The translations under genes were made by a program, and so were the position numbers. A stretch of DNA of 64,000 nucleotides from Nymphaea colorata (Eukaryota; Streptophyta; Magnoliopsida; Nymphaeales; Nymphaeaceae). The stretch spans positions 6,778,174 through 6,842,173 of the forward strand of contig NW_022204507.1 of NCBI RefSeq assembly GCF_008831285.2, read 5' to 3'. Numbering within the stretch: the first letter of the stretch is position 1; each line of letters starts with the position of its first letter. Positions 10,500 through 22,199 of the stretch are shown here, piece after piece. The notes below the pieces were generated by a model. It made no database searches, was not told the origin of the DNA, and was given only the letters and a program-made list of their open reading frames with translations.

Positions 10500-13245
10500 T
10501 ATAATGCCCACAAAGATTATGTCAAAAATTTAAAGAAAAGAAAAGGAAGCAAAAACCATTATTATCTCATGTCAAAATCAGAAATGAAGGATAAAACTAT
10601 CTGCTAGTTTGCGTGCTGACAGAAAATGAATTTAGTTGTTACCAACTATTTTCCATCAAAGCTTGTGAAATATTTAATAACTTGTAAGTATGGCAGATGA
10701 AAAAAAAAAGCAATACTTTCATTTATTTAAGCAACACACTTGCGAGGCACTTTTTCATCGAACCATTAGAAGTAAAATAAATTCATTAAACTTGACATGG
10801 TTTAATTTGACATACAACCTTTGTTAAATCCAACATTCGTTAAATTCAACCATATTGTTGAGAGAAAAGTAAATTAAAACAAAAACATAGCTAACTTGTA
10901 GAAAAGATACAAGTGTTAATCATAAAACAGAGAGGGAGGGACACTTGAGCGATAAGATAAGCATGCAGCTGAAGTGGGCGGGCTCTCAATGTCTCCGATA
11001 CTGGTTAGGGCAAGATATACGGTGGCAAAAACTACTGTTGTAGGTCCATAGCGGTGAAGACTTGGAGCGATGTTAAACATCACTGATATACATTTATTTA
11101 GCGGCGACGAAATCACCACTGTAGGGCACATATACCAGCCACTAAGTCACCAGTATAGATAAGGATGCGCACCTCTCATCGAGCAAGTTCCAGTTCCCAT
11201 CAATGAAAGATATGTCTCGCAAGATCCATTCCTTACAAGTCATTGCACTTGGGGAAAATGCAGCCACATTTTTGTTAAGGAGGAAAGACATTGTTGGAGA
11301 GATGAAATCAACCCTGAAAAGTAACGTATTTTGTTGCTTTCACCATTACATTTTCCCTCTATCAAAATGTGAATATATATATCAATACAAAAAGAAAAGG
11401 AACACAATTTCACCATTCAGGATGTTCCCAGCTTTCATACAATGATCTACAAACTCATATTCTCCTTTTGGTGGTTTTAATATCCACCTTCGGATTAGTT
11501 TTACATGTTTGCTCATTCTTTGGCCTACTTGTACATGTTGACTAATTCTTTTGTTTTATTTTTATCCAAGTAGAAGTCTTAAAATTAATTTTAGTTAAGA
11601 AAGGAAAAATGTCCTCAGTTTTGGTGTTCGTGAATGATTCTGATAACTATATCTTCTACATCCTTAATTTTTATCTTTGAGATGTCTCCACAAAAATCTT
11701 TGCCTTATGGGCAGAATTCCATAATCAATCTTGCATGTTGCCACGTCAAAAACCCTGAGATACATTTTTATATATATCAGCCATTGACATTTTTGAGACC
11801 ATACTCTTCAACTTGGTTCAACTTAATAGCTCATATTGGTTGTCAGTTCAGAATACCTTTTACATATATATAGCTATTAGTGAGTGACATCTTTCTACTT
11901 AAACTTATCCCCACAATCTTGATCTAGATAACTTTGGTGTTTGTACCGGAGCCATTAATTAGCAGTTTTTCCTTTTTAATTCTATTTTCTTGATAATATT
12001 TTCAATTTGATGGGATAATTTCATCATTTGGATGATTACTTTAATACTTTTGATGAGATCAAGTGTTTGTTTGAAAAACAGAAGGAGAAGTTGGACATTT
12101 GGTGTTTTTCAAAAGGAGTTGCCTCTTATTTTTCTCATTTAATTTGTGGAGCAGTTTTTGTAAACATTGAAAACATTATTGGTGTGGATTCTTAGATTTA
12201 AATACATTGAGATCGCACATAGTGGCTAGGAAGACATATATACGTTACTTTTTTTACGGTTTAATTTAAAAAAATAAACAAGTGTTAAACTGTTTTAAAT
12301 CCAATGTACGGCTTCTACTGGACTTTTTGTAAGTGTGATAGATCTGTATGATTGATGTATACACATGCAGCTACATTCTATAATGCTATTGTTACATTAT
12401 GAATAATTTTTTGGGTGGAGCAGGATCTGTAATGCAAGCTGCAGGTGCATGTATAAGGGATTATGAACAAATCGTCTTTACTTTAATCTGCGCAACTAAA
12501 GTCTTCCCTGATTAGGTCCTGCATTTAATTTTTTATAAAGAACGGGTAAACCTGACCTCTACTGAAACCCAACAGATTGCATGTTAATAATCGCAAAAAA
12601 TAAAAGGGTCTTCACTGGAATTGTGTACAAAACAACGGGTCAATGTCAAATTTCCCAATACAGGTATAAGTGGCTCTTTGTTGACTTCTTTTCCATTTCC
12701 TTATCTCATTTTATCTCTCCTCACTCTCTTGAATCTTGTTTGTCCCCTTCTATTTTTGAGGATTTTACATTGAGCAGCTGGAAGCATCTACTGTCACCAG
12801 CCATCTGTGGCCATCGGTGGGCAGACCAGAGCTTGAGCAGTAGCAGTAAAAACCCAACAACAACAGGTATTAATTTTTCTTTCTCTCTCTTCCTCAAGTT
12901 TCTTCTTCATTTCTTGCTCTAAAGGTGTCCTAAGGCGAAATCCGGCACGTCACTTTTTGATTCCTTTTTCGATCAGTTTTCCCCTTTATTGTTTTCTTGC
13001 TGATCTGGCAGATGCCCGGATCAGTTCTTTATTTCTTTTTTCTTTTGTAGCTCGTACTACACCCTGCACGAGTTCATTATCAACTGGCCCCACCTGATGA
13101 CAGAGAAGTACCAGATTTGGCTGAAGAAGAGATTCTGCACTTTGGGGTTATCTTCTTCCTTAGTGAAACAGAGTCCACCTGGGGATAGTAACAATGAACT
13201 TTTTTTTATTCATTTATGCTCTTTTCTGTTGTTTTGGAGCACAGA
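10500..13245 (+). repeat. R1 repeat, copy b
   Basis: This is the second direct copy of R1. The part to 11,921 lies outside the visible inverted duplication, and the part from 11,922 is mirrored at 62,680-64,000. A leading portion (10,500-10,780) is shared with copy d at 47,410 (AATATTTAATAcCTTaTAAGTA-like block) but not obviously with copy a. Copy b has the un-inserted MITE target GGTGTCCT at 12,924-12,931. The frame at 12,581-12,922 has a counterpart in copy a (3,030-3,317) and in the right arm (63,104-63,343), all frameshifted differently, so it is repeat sequence rather than a gene. Confidence 0.8.
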
Positions 13246-13307
13246 TGCTGTATGTGGCACAAGAATTGCATCTCTGGTCCTAAAATATCACATACCGTGC
13301 ACTATAT

Positions 13308-13415
13308 ATGAATGAATGATGGCTTCAATGAAATATTTTATTTCAACATCCGTTCAAGAAGGCTCCAAGCCGCAAAAATGAGCTTGAGTGCTCAAAATGT
13401 GACTTATGTGTGTCA
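13308..13415 (+). repeat. Short dispersed repeat R2, copy 1
   Basis: A block of about 108 bases (ATGAATGAATGATGGCTTC ... GAGTGCTCAAAATGTGAC) recurs at 44,167-44,274 in the same orientation and, as part of the right arm, inverted near 62,508-62,615. The spacer copy shows it is an independent dispersed repeat. Confidence 0.85.
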
Positions 13416-14259
13416 TCATCATCTTGTTCAGGCATGGCTTGATGAGTGAAGGTAAAAGGTATGCTCGAAAAAAGAAAAAAACTGTTATCCTGACGAAATC
13501 CCAGTCAAAACCATATTGTGCTGGTAACCTCTTCTAATTTGTTTTTTCACTTTGACCAGTTATTCCTCACTCTATATAATCACATTGGCTGGTCATGCCA
13601 AAATGACAGAACCACATATTCTGGTTGGTAACCTATTCTAATTTGTCTTTTTATTAATTGTTAGTTCATGAGAATTTTTAAACAGAAAAATGTAGAAAAA
13701 GCTCAACATAGCGATATACATATATATATTGATCAATTAGAGCCGATTTACCCCATTAATGGTACAATTCCCATACCCATATCAAGAAAATCCTTCATTT
13801 TCTACCTAGGTATCACTTTTATTTTCATTTTCATCATCAACAACGTTGTCTTATTGCAGCTATTTACTTACCTTTGTGAGATTTTATGTTTACATTTAAA
13901 ATTACTGTTTACATTTAGCAAACACTAAGGTTGCTATTATTGTACCAAAACATTTTTTAATATGCATTTATAAACAAATTTAAGAGGCCGATGGATAGAT
14001 ACAGCATTCCCTAAGATTGTAATCTATACTAATTCCTCAATAGGCAACATTGACAAGTTCATATTAAGATATTGTAAGGTGGTCATATTACTAATGAAAT
14101 GAAATTATGTTTAATTTCAGGATCTGTTAGAAAAGGTAGTCATACTATTAATTAATCAATTTTTGTATTTAGAAGATTAGGCTCCTAGTTCTCATCATTG
14201 GGAGTGGTATAGAAAATTTGAGCAAGAATAATTGGTAATGCTTTCAAATATATAAAAGA

Positions 14260-14460
14260 TTAGATGAAACCTAAAAAATTTGTTGAGTTCATGAAGTTTA
14301 ATTGAGTGGAGTTCATGTAACTTGAACTGAACTTGTCTATATGCCGGAAACGGACTCTTTTAGCAAATGAGTCGAGCTCAAGTAGAGGCTTACTGAGTTT
14401 GAGGCGAGCTTGAGTTCGCTTGACTTGTTGTACATCCATATCCACTTTGACACACCCAAA
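14260..14460 (-). repeat. Degenerate GAGTTCAAG/CTCGAG-type repeat
   Basis: The stretch is built from diverged words such as gaGTTCAtG, GAGTCGAGCTCAAG and GAGCTTGAGTTCG. Similar wording occurs at 43,650-44,040 and 44,870-45,030, and the mirror copy lies at about 61,470-61,660. Sequence of this kind is common in non-autonomous plant elements, but no termini are clear. The short frame it encodes is low-complexity and not a gene. Confidence 0.5.
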
Positions 14461-14536
14461 TGGGCTTGTCCCCTATTTATAATGGTGAACATGTTGGAGG
14501 TGGGAGGCTTCCAATTAAAAATGCCATGAATATATC

Positions 14537-14604
14537 AGCCTTGAATCAGATATCTGACAGAATTGTTTCGAGCCTTGAATCAGATATCTGACAGAATTGT
14601 TTCG
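14537..14604 (+). repeat. 34-bp perfect tandem duplication, left arm only
   Basis: Bases 14,537-14,570 and 14,571-14,604 are identical. The right arm has one diverged copy (around 61,370-61,405), so this arose in, or was lost after, the duplication of the arms. Confidence 0.9.
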
Positions 14605-14940
14605 AAAAGATCAGAAGATGAAAAAATTTAATATTTAATTCAGAAATCAGATCAGTTCAGATTTAAGAAATAATATTCGATCAAATTCTCATTTAGATAT
14701 ACATAAATATCCAATTGAATTCAAATTTGTATTTAGTTTTAAACAAAATCCTATATTCGATGCTCTCACAATATGAAAATCGACCAAAATTGGATTCAGA
14801 CTCAGACATGAATATAAAAATCAGATTCAAATTAGATTCAAATTTTGAAATTTGATTTGGGATTCAGATTTGAATATGACATTTCTCTCATTCTTATTAA
14901 AATATGTGTTTGAATCTAAGTATATGAATATCTGAAAAAG
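14605..14940. repeat. AT-rich degenerate GATTCAAATT-type tract
   Basis: Closely related words (ATTCAAATTTG, GATTCAGATT, AATTGGATTCAGAC) recur at irregular spacing. The mirror tract is 61,030-61,330. It lies directly downstream of where copia C coding sequence ends. Confidence 0.55.
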
Positions 14941-15972
14941 CAGATACGGTTAATTGGAGAACATTTCTTCATCCCATCTTTAGGTAAATCACCATTTAAT
15001 GTTTACATCCATTTGATGTAGCTCTAAGTCAAAACGAGTTTTGAAAGTAAAATAATATTCATTAATTGACTTCTTAGTTGAAAATGTCTCGTTATAGTCA
15101 ATGCCATCCATTTGAGTGAAGCCTTTTAGCAACCATCAGTGCCTTGTACCTCTCAATTTTGTCATTAGAGTTTCTTCAATCTTAAATACCTATTTGCATC
15201 ATGTGTTTGACTATTTTAGATAGAGCGACAAGGTCCTACACTTGAGTTTTAGCCGTAGAGTTTAACTCTTCTATTATGGCTTTTATCCAATGTGCAGATT
15301 GCATACACTCAATAGTTTCCATAAAGGTGATTGGATCATCATCATCTATGAAATCATTGGGCTCCTATAAGTGCACCACTTAATCTAGATGAATAACAAA
15401 TCTTATTGTCATTGACATGAACAATAAAATATGAAACCTTTTGACCTTTCTGGATAACCAATGAAGAAGCTACTAATTGTTATAGGGTCAAAAGCCTTTA
15501 TGTGAGGTTATATAATTTGGCTCCTGCTAGATAACTTTAAATGTGCATATATAATAGTGGAGTCTTTCTGCCTGCCAATAACTATAAGGAGTTTTAGAAA
15601 CAACTTTAGCAGGTACATTATTCAAATTGTGTGCAGCTATCCTTAAAAGGCTCACTCCACAACACAATAAAGAGTAGTGAATAATTCAACATAGGATGAA
15701 CCATTTCTTTAAGCATATGATTTCTTCTTTCAGTTGTACCATTCTAATATGCACTAGCGGACATAGTGCACTGAGGTACATTGCCTTTTTCCTTCAGAAA
15801 ACTTGCTAAAGGTCCCTCCTGTTACCCCATCACAGTACAACGTCCATAGTACTCGCTACCTCTATCTGATCAGACACTTGCATTACTTCTCCATTTTGTT
15901 TTTCTACCTCATTCTTAAAGTCTTTCAAAGCTTAATAGAATTCCAATTTCTCAAATAAAAGATAGATATAAA

Positions 15973-16161
15973 TTAGCAGTAATAGTCAATAAAAGTGACA
16001 AAATACCTTTTGCCCATATAACATAGGGCAATCGGTCTGCATACATCTGTATGAATAATTTCTACTTTGTTGTTGCTCATTTTAGCCCATTTCTTGTATG
16101 TCTTACCCTGCATATACTTAATATGTCCTACGCGATAGTGCCAAAACATATAGAATTTCAT
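15973..16161 (-). pseudogene. Copia C integrase core fragment, left arm
   Basis: The 62-residue frame begins with the HYRVGHIKY-like end of the GAG-pre-integrase/zinc-binding region and continues into the integrase core with HTDVC and FVTFIDYY. The first Asp of the DDE triad is present; the rest of the triad lies in broken frames beyond the stop. The right-arm homologue is 60,344-60,532. It is part of a dead element, not a host gene. Confidence 0.85.
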
Positions 16162-17029
16162 TCAACATGCCACATTTATTACCATATATCAGTATTACCA
16201 AACAGTGGCCACCATACTTTATTACCTATGTTCCACAATTTCTCCTTTTTTTCATCATTTTTCTCTTTTTTTATGGTTCATTTTCTTCCTTGGTTACGAA
16301 AGAGAAGCCACTTCATAGTAGAAGAGACATCTTTTTGAGGCTTGATAGTTGATTGGTTAGATGTTCATGTAGCGGACTTTTTAGCCTTTTTCTTTATGAC
16401 ATTCTTCTTTGGTCCGATTTTATGTTGACTTTTATGAGAAGCCACATGTGCAGTATGCACATTTTCACTCTTCAATCTCTCTTCTTCCTCAACACACTTG
16501 GACATCAAATCATTGAATGTCTATCCATCATTATGCATGTTGTAAGAGATGTTGAAAGAACATTATTCAGCAGGTGGAAATGATAGAATCAAGTGGACTA
16601 AGAGGAACAAAGGAGTTAGCAACTCTAGACTACAGAAGCAGAAGGCGAAGGCGATTAGATCGCTCACACTTTTCAAAGATTGCTTTCTCATGTATTGTCT
16701 TTTTATTAGTTAAAAGGGCAGACTCATTCACATGAAGTGTTAGGTATATATCCATATATCCTAATGTCAACAGTACAATTTCTTTTCAATAGTAGAATTA
16801 GATCCATAAAAAATGACAATATTACTTGAGCTATAAAAAATAACAGAATTAGGCAATGCAAGTGACAAAAGATATACGTGACCATTCATGCTTGATCAAT
16901 ACAATGAAATAACAAATATAATAATAAGGCCCTTTATATTTTTTTTTTCCTAAGCAAGTGTGAGAGGCCATTGCGGCCTCACTTTGGTGATAAACCATGA
17001 CATAACGATACACTTTACTCCTCCTATGG

Positions 17030-17480
17030 AAGGGTGGGGAAAAGCCCTCACCTTCTCCATTATCATAGGAAGGGCCCTCCCCATTTTGTCGTCCTTTTCA
17101 TAACGGACCAGGCCCCTGACGGGTCTGTTCTGCTGGTGCTGCTGCTAGGCAACGAGACGCGAGGCTGCCTGGGTATGTGTTCCTCATCTGCTTTTCTCCC
17201 TCTCGCCCAGAAGGAGGCACTGCTATCGACGGGAAAAGAAAAAGGCAGGCCTGCCACTTGGTGGCCCACGCCCTCCTTTTTCGTCGGTGGTTTCCATCGT
17301 GATAGACAATCCATCTATGTCTCTTATGTTCCGTTCGGCTAAGAAGGGCTTCCGCTCTCCTTTGATTTGCTTCAGGGAGGGCCCAATGGCCTTCCATCTA
17401 TGTCTCTTTCTCGTATACCTGAAGAGGGGTTTGTCGGATGCTGCCGGTGGAGGAAACAGAGCCCCTCGCTAACAACCCCT
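17030..17480. other. GC-rich island in the copia C leader, left arm
   Basis: About 450 bases are much richer in G+C than the surrounding DNA and hold overlapping frames on both strands (17,034-17,342 plus; 17,098-17,397 minus). The mirror copy is 58,690-59,140, where frames shift differently, so no single protein is conserved. It sits between the element C primer-binding site and its gag, where copia elements usually have only a short leader. It contains palindromic words such as GGAAGGGCCCTCCCC. Its source is unknown; captured host or organellar DNA is possible but unproven. Confidence 0.6.
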
Positions 17481-17653
17481 TCTTATTTTATTTTTAAAAT
17501 ACTAAAGAGTTACAAGAGAGAGAGTGAATGCAGAGACAGAGAGTGTGCAAGAGCGCGAGTGGGATAGAGTTTCGAAATGGCCAGTGACAATCTGCCCTCC
17601 TCTCTCTCAATAACAAACAAATAGTACATGATACATAGGAGTGTAGAACTTGT

Positions 17654-17667
17654 CTTTAATACCAATT
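17654..17667 (-). promoter_or_regulatory. Degenerate primer-binding site of copia C, left arm
   Basis: Read on the minus strand, TTGGTATTAAAGAC follows directly after the LTR end CTCTAACA. It matches the first half of the usual copia tRNA-iMet-complementary site TGGTATCAGAGC and is mutated in the second half. The right-arm equivalent starts at 58,501. Confidence 0.65.
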
Positions 17668-18470
17668 GTTAGAGTTTTGAAGTAATACTAGCCTTCAAAT
17701 GCACATGCTCAAGCATAAAAATAAATATATAAGACTTATACTGGTTCCTACCACAGTGCACAAAGAGAAGAATGAAGACAAATGACCTCCTTAGCAAACG
17801 ACCACAGTCGATGAGCACAAACTCAGAATACCAAAGGTGATTAGGGATAGATCCTCATAAATTTTCCACCTCTATTAAACCACTCTTACATCATGTGGTA
17901 TTGAGCAGAGAGTTTGCATCGCTGGAATCAGACGATCGAGGCGGAGCTCAAACAATAAGATAATGCCATGGAAGCGCCAATAATAAGTGAAATAGATCAA
18001 CCGTGGTTCAGACGGAGTTCATTCCGATTCTGTGGTTGGGATACAGAACGCTTCCCTCCTGCGGTTCAGACACGTTACAGATTGGTCCAATGGGACCCCC
18101 GTAAAATGAGCTTTGAAGAGACGCGATTGTTGAGAAAGCGTGCCTGTGTCTCCATGGACATCCAAGCAACTCGGAGCAGAAAATCGACAGAGAGAAGCAG
18201 GTCTCTCCCCCTTCAGACAGACAAACACAATGAGAGGGATGGTAAAAGAAGAGGAGACAGTGCCAATGGCGAGTGATCAGAGGCTGAGCAAGAATGGCGA
18301 GCGGTCAGAAGCGTGAGCAAGAAAGAGACAAGAAGAAGAGGTGGGAAGCGAGAGGAAGGAGGAGGCCACACTGTCCCTCTTGCTATTCTCTCGGAGAGGA
18401 GGGACATGAGAATATCGCAGACTTTTGGTCAGTATCTTGGTAAAATGTTTTGAGTGTGGGATGACTTATA
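17668..18470 (-). mobile_element. Probable 5' LTR region of copia C, left arm
   Basis: The 3' border (minus-strand AACTCTAACA at 17,668) is clear from the adjoining PBS. The upstream border is not: I could not find a matching TG start, so the end given here is approximate. The segment includes a GA/CT-rich part (18,170-18,380). About 75 bp near 18,385-18,460 are absent from the right arm. Confidence 0.45.
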
Positions 18471-19446
18471 TTCATTCATGCTTCCCAAAATACTGAACAA
18501 ATTGCCAAATGATCAATGATCGATATAAACATATTTCAACTTCTTGCCAGGCTCGGACGTTAGTATGAGACGTTCAAAGTAAAATCCATCCTTAAATGAG
18601 GTTTGTTTTATTGTCATATATGTAGAGGATGGATGATGTATATACGAAGTCTGCTGGTTTGTTCAATCATATTTGTAGACGATTTTGCAGCTATCACAAC
18701 ATATTCTTGTATTAAAGTATAAGGTTTATCACATTTTTTTTCAATAAAAATAAGCTCACTTTTCAATAGGCAGTATCTGAAAAATCACCAAAAGCAATTC
18801 GAAGCAAGGCTTTGTCGTCCAAAATTCAAGCTTTCTTTACCGTACTGAAAAAGCGAGAACATAGTAACATACTGTCTTGATCAAATTATTGTTTTGACAC
18901 AGCTTCGGCTTCAAAAATACCCAATCTCAATGTGACAATCAAACAGGCGGGGATAAGAACATAGACTTATTCTAGAAATCTACCGCCAGGTAATGTAACA
19001 AAATCAAGAAGTAAAATGCAATAATGGCACACACATTATGTCTAGATAGAAGTGGGCACCCGGCTTGGCCAGGCTCGACAATTTTTAATTAATTTTAAAT
19101 AAATAAATGTATATATATAATATTTTTCTTATATATTTTTTTGATTAAAATTTAATTGGGCCGGGCCAAGCCCCTCTTTTGTCATTTTGATGCTACAATT
19201 CAGTCTAAGCAATGATTGAAAAGAAGAAGACTAAAATTAATGATTGTGGATGCATCTAGGAGGAACACACCTGTCTTAATTAAAAAAATTACAAAATAGA
19301 AAAAAATATATATACATCTGAGATGAAAATTACTTCATTCTAAATAGTGCAATTCTTGTTTTGTATTATCATTTTCCAATTACTTTTAATATTCATTCCT
19401 TTTCAATTATCATGGAGATTGACCAATTCGGTACCATTTTTTTGGC
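18471..19446. other. AT-rich arm DNA without recognisable gene
   Basis: The segment is mirrored at 56,810-57,790. A GC-rich block at 19,058-19,170 (CGGCTTGGCCAGGCTCG, GGGCCGGGCCAAGCCC) flanks an AT tract and forms a weak inverted pair. No coding frame is conserved between the arms. Confidence 0.5.
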
Positions 19447-19493
19447 AAACTATTTTGACTGGCCCTTAAGTTGACCGGCCAACAAAATAGTTT
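19447..19493. repeat. Imperfect hairpin at an arm indel border
   Basis: AAACTATTTTG-ACT-GGCC faces GGCC-AA-CAAAATAGTTT across a short loop (CTTAAGTTGACC). The left-arm-only 257-bp segment starts inside this loop at 19,475. Confidence 0.8.
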
Positions 19494-19731
19494 TTGGATT
19501 AACACTTGTGAAACAGTGTTTGAAATGCGATGGTCTGACATTAAGTGGATTCTCTCCAAGAAAAGCTCATGATTTGGGTTAGTAATATCACTTGATAAGC
19601 TGACAAATATGGACCAAGAACCAAAGAGGCACTTTAGTTTAACAAGAAAGTGTTAAGAGTGAAGCTTGGGATGCAAATCAACAATCACTAAAATACCAAG
19701 CTGATCAAAGGCCAGGAAGTCATCTTGTCGA
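19475..19731. other. 257-bp segment present only in the left arm
   Basis: In the right arm the flanks join directly (..CTTAAGTTGA + TGGCGAACTT.. in the left-arm sense, near 56,771). The borders carry GTTGA and GTCGA, an imperfect 5-base repeat, which fits deletion from the right arm by microhomology as well as insertion into the left. No terminal inverted repeat is present. Confidence 0.75.
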
Positions 19732-19929
19732 TGGCGAACTTGGTCGTTCCAGCACAACACATGGTCGATCAGTAGAGCAAGTACGACTCCAGCCGATGGG
19801 AGGAGCAGCTGGCCACAGTGCCCACCAGATGGGGCGGGGAGGAGAGGTCGCAGAAGAAGAGTGGCTAGGAGAGGGCAGGGGAGTAAGTGGGAACTGATGT
19901 TGTGAATGTGAAATGACCAGAGTCCCTGA

Positions 19930-20320
19930 AATCAGGAACCGGCATTTCAGCAAATACATTTAAGTAGCTTACCTATCCACTGAAAACTCCTAATTCTTCA
20001 AGTCTCAACAAGAATTAATTCTATTTCAAAACAAATAAATGTCCGAAACACCCTTTTTTACACTAAGGAAAACCAAAAAGAGAGTAGCATTTAGACAAAT
20101 TTTATAAAGTTCATAAAATGCCAAGGAAAACCCACAGATGCCATATGAATTCTTGAAAAAACTTCAATTATGACAAGAACTAAAGAAAAATAAACATAGA
20201 GAAGGTTTACATTGAGTAAGACGGAGATCAAGATTGCTCTTCTTGACTCCTTAAGTATTTCCCTGGTTTCTGCCTTCATCTATCTAAAAATGTTGCTTTC
20301 TTGCCATTTTGGAATTGTCA
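19930..20320 (-). repeat. Direct repeat R3, outer copy, left arm (shortened)
   Basis: The block resembles 22,200-22,800. Shared words include ACATTTAAGTAGCTTACC, CCACTGAAAACTC, TGCCAAGGAAAA, AACTAAAGAAAAATAAA and GCTCTTCTTGACTCCTTA. In the right arm the full copy is 55,490-56,120 (about 620 bp). Here the distal part was removed by the 670-bp deletion at 19,926. Confidence 0.82.
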
Positions 20321-20396
20321 CATTCTTGCGCACTAAGTTATTTGTAAAGTGAGATAAGGCACTAAATAATCAGCAAGGTGAGCTGGGAGAAATTTC

Positions 20397-20420
20397 AGAG
20401 AGAGAGAGAGAGAGAGAAGA
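20397..20420. repeat. (GA)n microsatellite
   Basis: An uninterrupted run of about twelve GA dinucleotides. The mirror tract is 55,415-55,437. Confidence 0.9.
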
Positions 20421-21840
20421 AAGTTGCAGATATTCACTTCCAGCCCTAAGAAGATTGTCAAACAAAATTGTCAAAGGAACAGATCACAAGACATGACGTT
20501 ATCAAGGACAAATGGTCCGCTCCTGAACAAACATATTGAACTAGAGATTGAGTGATCAATCCATGGAAGATGGCACAAAGATATAACAAAAACAGACAAC
20601 ATCAACGAATTCAAGAGTGTGAATCCAAAGGAGAATTTGAAAATTCTAATGCATCACACACTAAATGATCTTCCAGAAACTCTATCACCAAAACCAACAA
20701 TCCAACCAGAAATCCCAGAGTTACACACCTAAACAGACGAAGTTGGAAATTTTTTTTCATGTCCAAGAAATGAGAATGAGAAGGTACAAAACAATCATGA
20801 ATACATCCAATCCATGGGCATACTGAATGGTTTTCCACAAATCCAGTCACCTGAAGCCCAACGGACCTAGAAATCCCAAACATTCTTCAACAGAGTTTCT
20901 CAAAAAAGATCAAGCATGAAACAACTACTAGGCTTATCAACTCAATCAGTCGATTGAGAATGAAGGACACTGAAAAGAAGAGCAAGAAAGAACTAAATTC
21001 ATACACATCAAATACGATCAGTACCTAAGTTTCAATCAATCTCAGGCTCCCAAAATAATTTTAAAAACAAGACCGACAAAAAAAATTACTAATCGGCAAG
21101 GCCGCTTGTGTCAGCTGGCCTGCGTCCCGGGTACCCCGTGGCGGCTTGGCCCGCCGCCCAGGTCTATGTGTCAGTGCTCTGATGCTTTCTCTCTCTCTTC
21201 CCGGCTTCTTGCTTTTGGCAGGAAATTTTTGAGAGGACCTTAGTGGTTGGCCGGGTTATTATAGAAAATTTTCACGTCATCCTTGATAAGTTGCTGTAAT
21301 TTTGAAAAGTGCCTTCACATTTTCAATTTCTTAATAGAAACCCTTCTTTTGCCACCGACTGCTTAACAGGTATTTGCTTTATTTTAAAAATTTTATAGTT
21401 ATATTTTGTCATTACTCTTCTATATCGCAAAAATAGGGCCATTTATTTAGTGAGTAAAATAAGCACTCGAAGTCTGGAATTTCCAATTTTAGAAGATAAA
21501 GAAATCACCAAAGTCCAATGCAATAGATTAAGATTTATAAGAATAAAAAACTATGTAACCTTTTCAAGTTATAACTTAATTTATACAACTAAACACTCAA
21601 CATTTTCTTAAAACATCTCAAACACATCTATGTGGCTGCTTTTAGAAAAAAAAGCCAAATTAATGAAAACCATGAGCAGGCCGCTCTTCCACTAATTCTC
21701 ATAAGTTATTCTTATTGGTATACCATCCTTTTTCTCTCTTTGTTTAATTTTGATATAGAAAGCAGGATGCTGAGATAAAAGATGAATACAATCAAATTTT
21801 CATATTAAAAGAACTCGAGATTCATTCTCTTTTTCCCTCT
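20421..21840. other. Arm DNA between R3 copies, no recognisable gene
   Basis: This is mirrored at 54,030-55,410. A GC-rich patch lies at 21,100-21,170 (GTCAGCTGGCC, CGGGTACCCC). The frames at 20,611-20,883 and 54,987-55,217 encode similar peptides (a shared MFGISRSVGLQVT start) but diverge by frameshift and have no family motif, so I do not call a gene. The right arm lacks about 45 bp present here near 20,475-20,515. Confidence 0.5.
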
Positions 21841-21851
21841 CTGCTTTTTCC

Positions 21852-21891
<40 letters not shown>

Positions 21892-21892
21892 T
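21852..21892. repeat. Compound (TA)n(GA)n(TG)n microsatellite
   Basis: A short TA run passes into about thirteen GA units and a few TG units. The right-arm version (53,985-54,015) is shorter. Confidence 0.9.
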
Positions 21893-21904
21893 GTGTGAAA
21901 TTGT

Positions 21905-22145
21905 ACGTACTGACCATTTATTTTCAGATAAAAGTTTGAGAGAAATTCAAAGAGAGAAAAGGTGATGTTAGTCTTGGCGTAAAAAAAATGGAAAATAGCC
22001 TGATATCTTGGAAAAAATGAAAAAAAGGCTGATTTAGAAAGAGACAAATTGGTAGGCACGTGACCATTTGATTTTTCCAAGAGAAAAGTGGGAGCGAAAG
22101 TCAAAGAGAAAAGAAGAGGTGATATTTTAGTCTTTGGCCGTTGAA
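21905..22145 (-). repeat. Local tandem duplication within the arm
   Basis: Two units share CCATTTGATTTTTCCA-, GGTGATgTTtTAGTCTT- and GGCCGTTGaaAG-type words. The right-arm pair at 53,716-53,820 and 53,880-53,975 shows the structure more clearly (ACGGCCAAAGACTAAAA twice, GGAAAAATCAAATGGTCA twice). Confidence 0.7.
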
Positions 22146-22199
22146 AGCACAATCGCTTAAACAGTAAACAACCACTTGTAAACAGTTTGCACCATAAGC

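Larger units (their letters stand above)
14940..17667 (-). mobile_element. Ty1/copia element C, 5' half, left-arm copy
   Basis: Reading the minus strand from the PBS: leader with a GC-rich island (17,030-17,480), gag C-terminal part (about 16,590-16,340), then integrase and the start of reverse transcriptase. The 15,973-16,161 frame shows the integrase core (IIHTDVC with the first catalytic Asp, then YFVTFIDYY). Around 15,400-15,500 the pol motif FFIGYPERSKG is legible, and near 15,010-15,160 the RT N-terminal block (WLLKGFTQMDGIDYNETFS, then LELHQMDV). Frames are broken by stops. A net 366 bp present in the right arm, covering the gag zinc knuckle tail, protease and integrase start, is missing near 16,170-16,310. 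The element stops at about 14,940 inside RT, so it has no RNase H or 3' LTR here. Confidence 0.85.
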
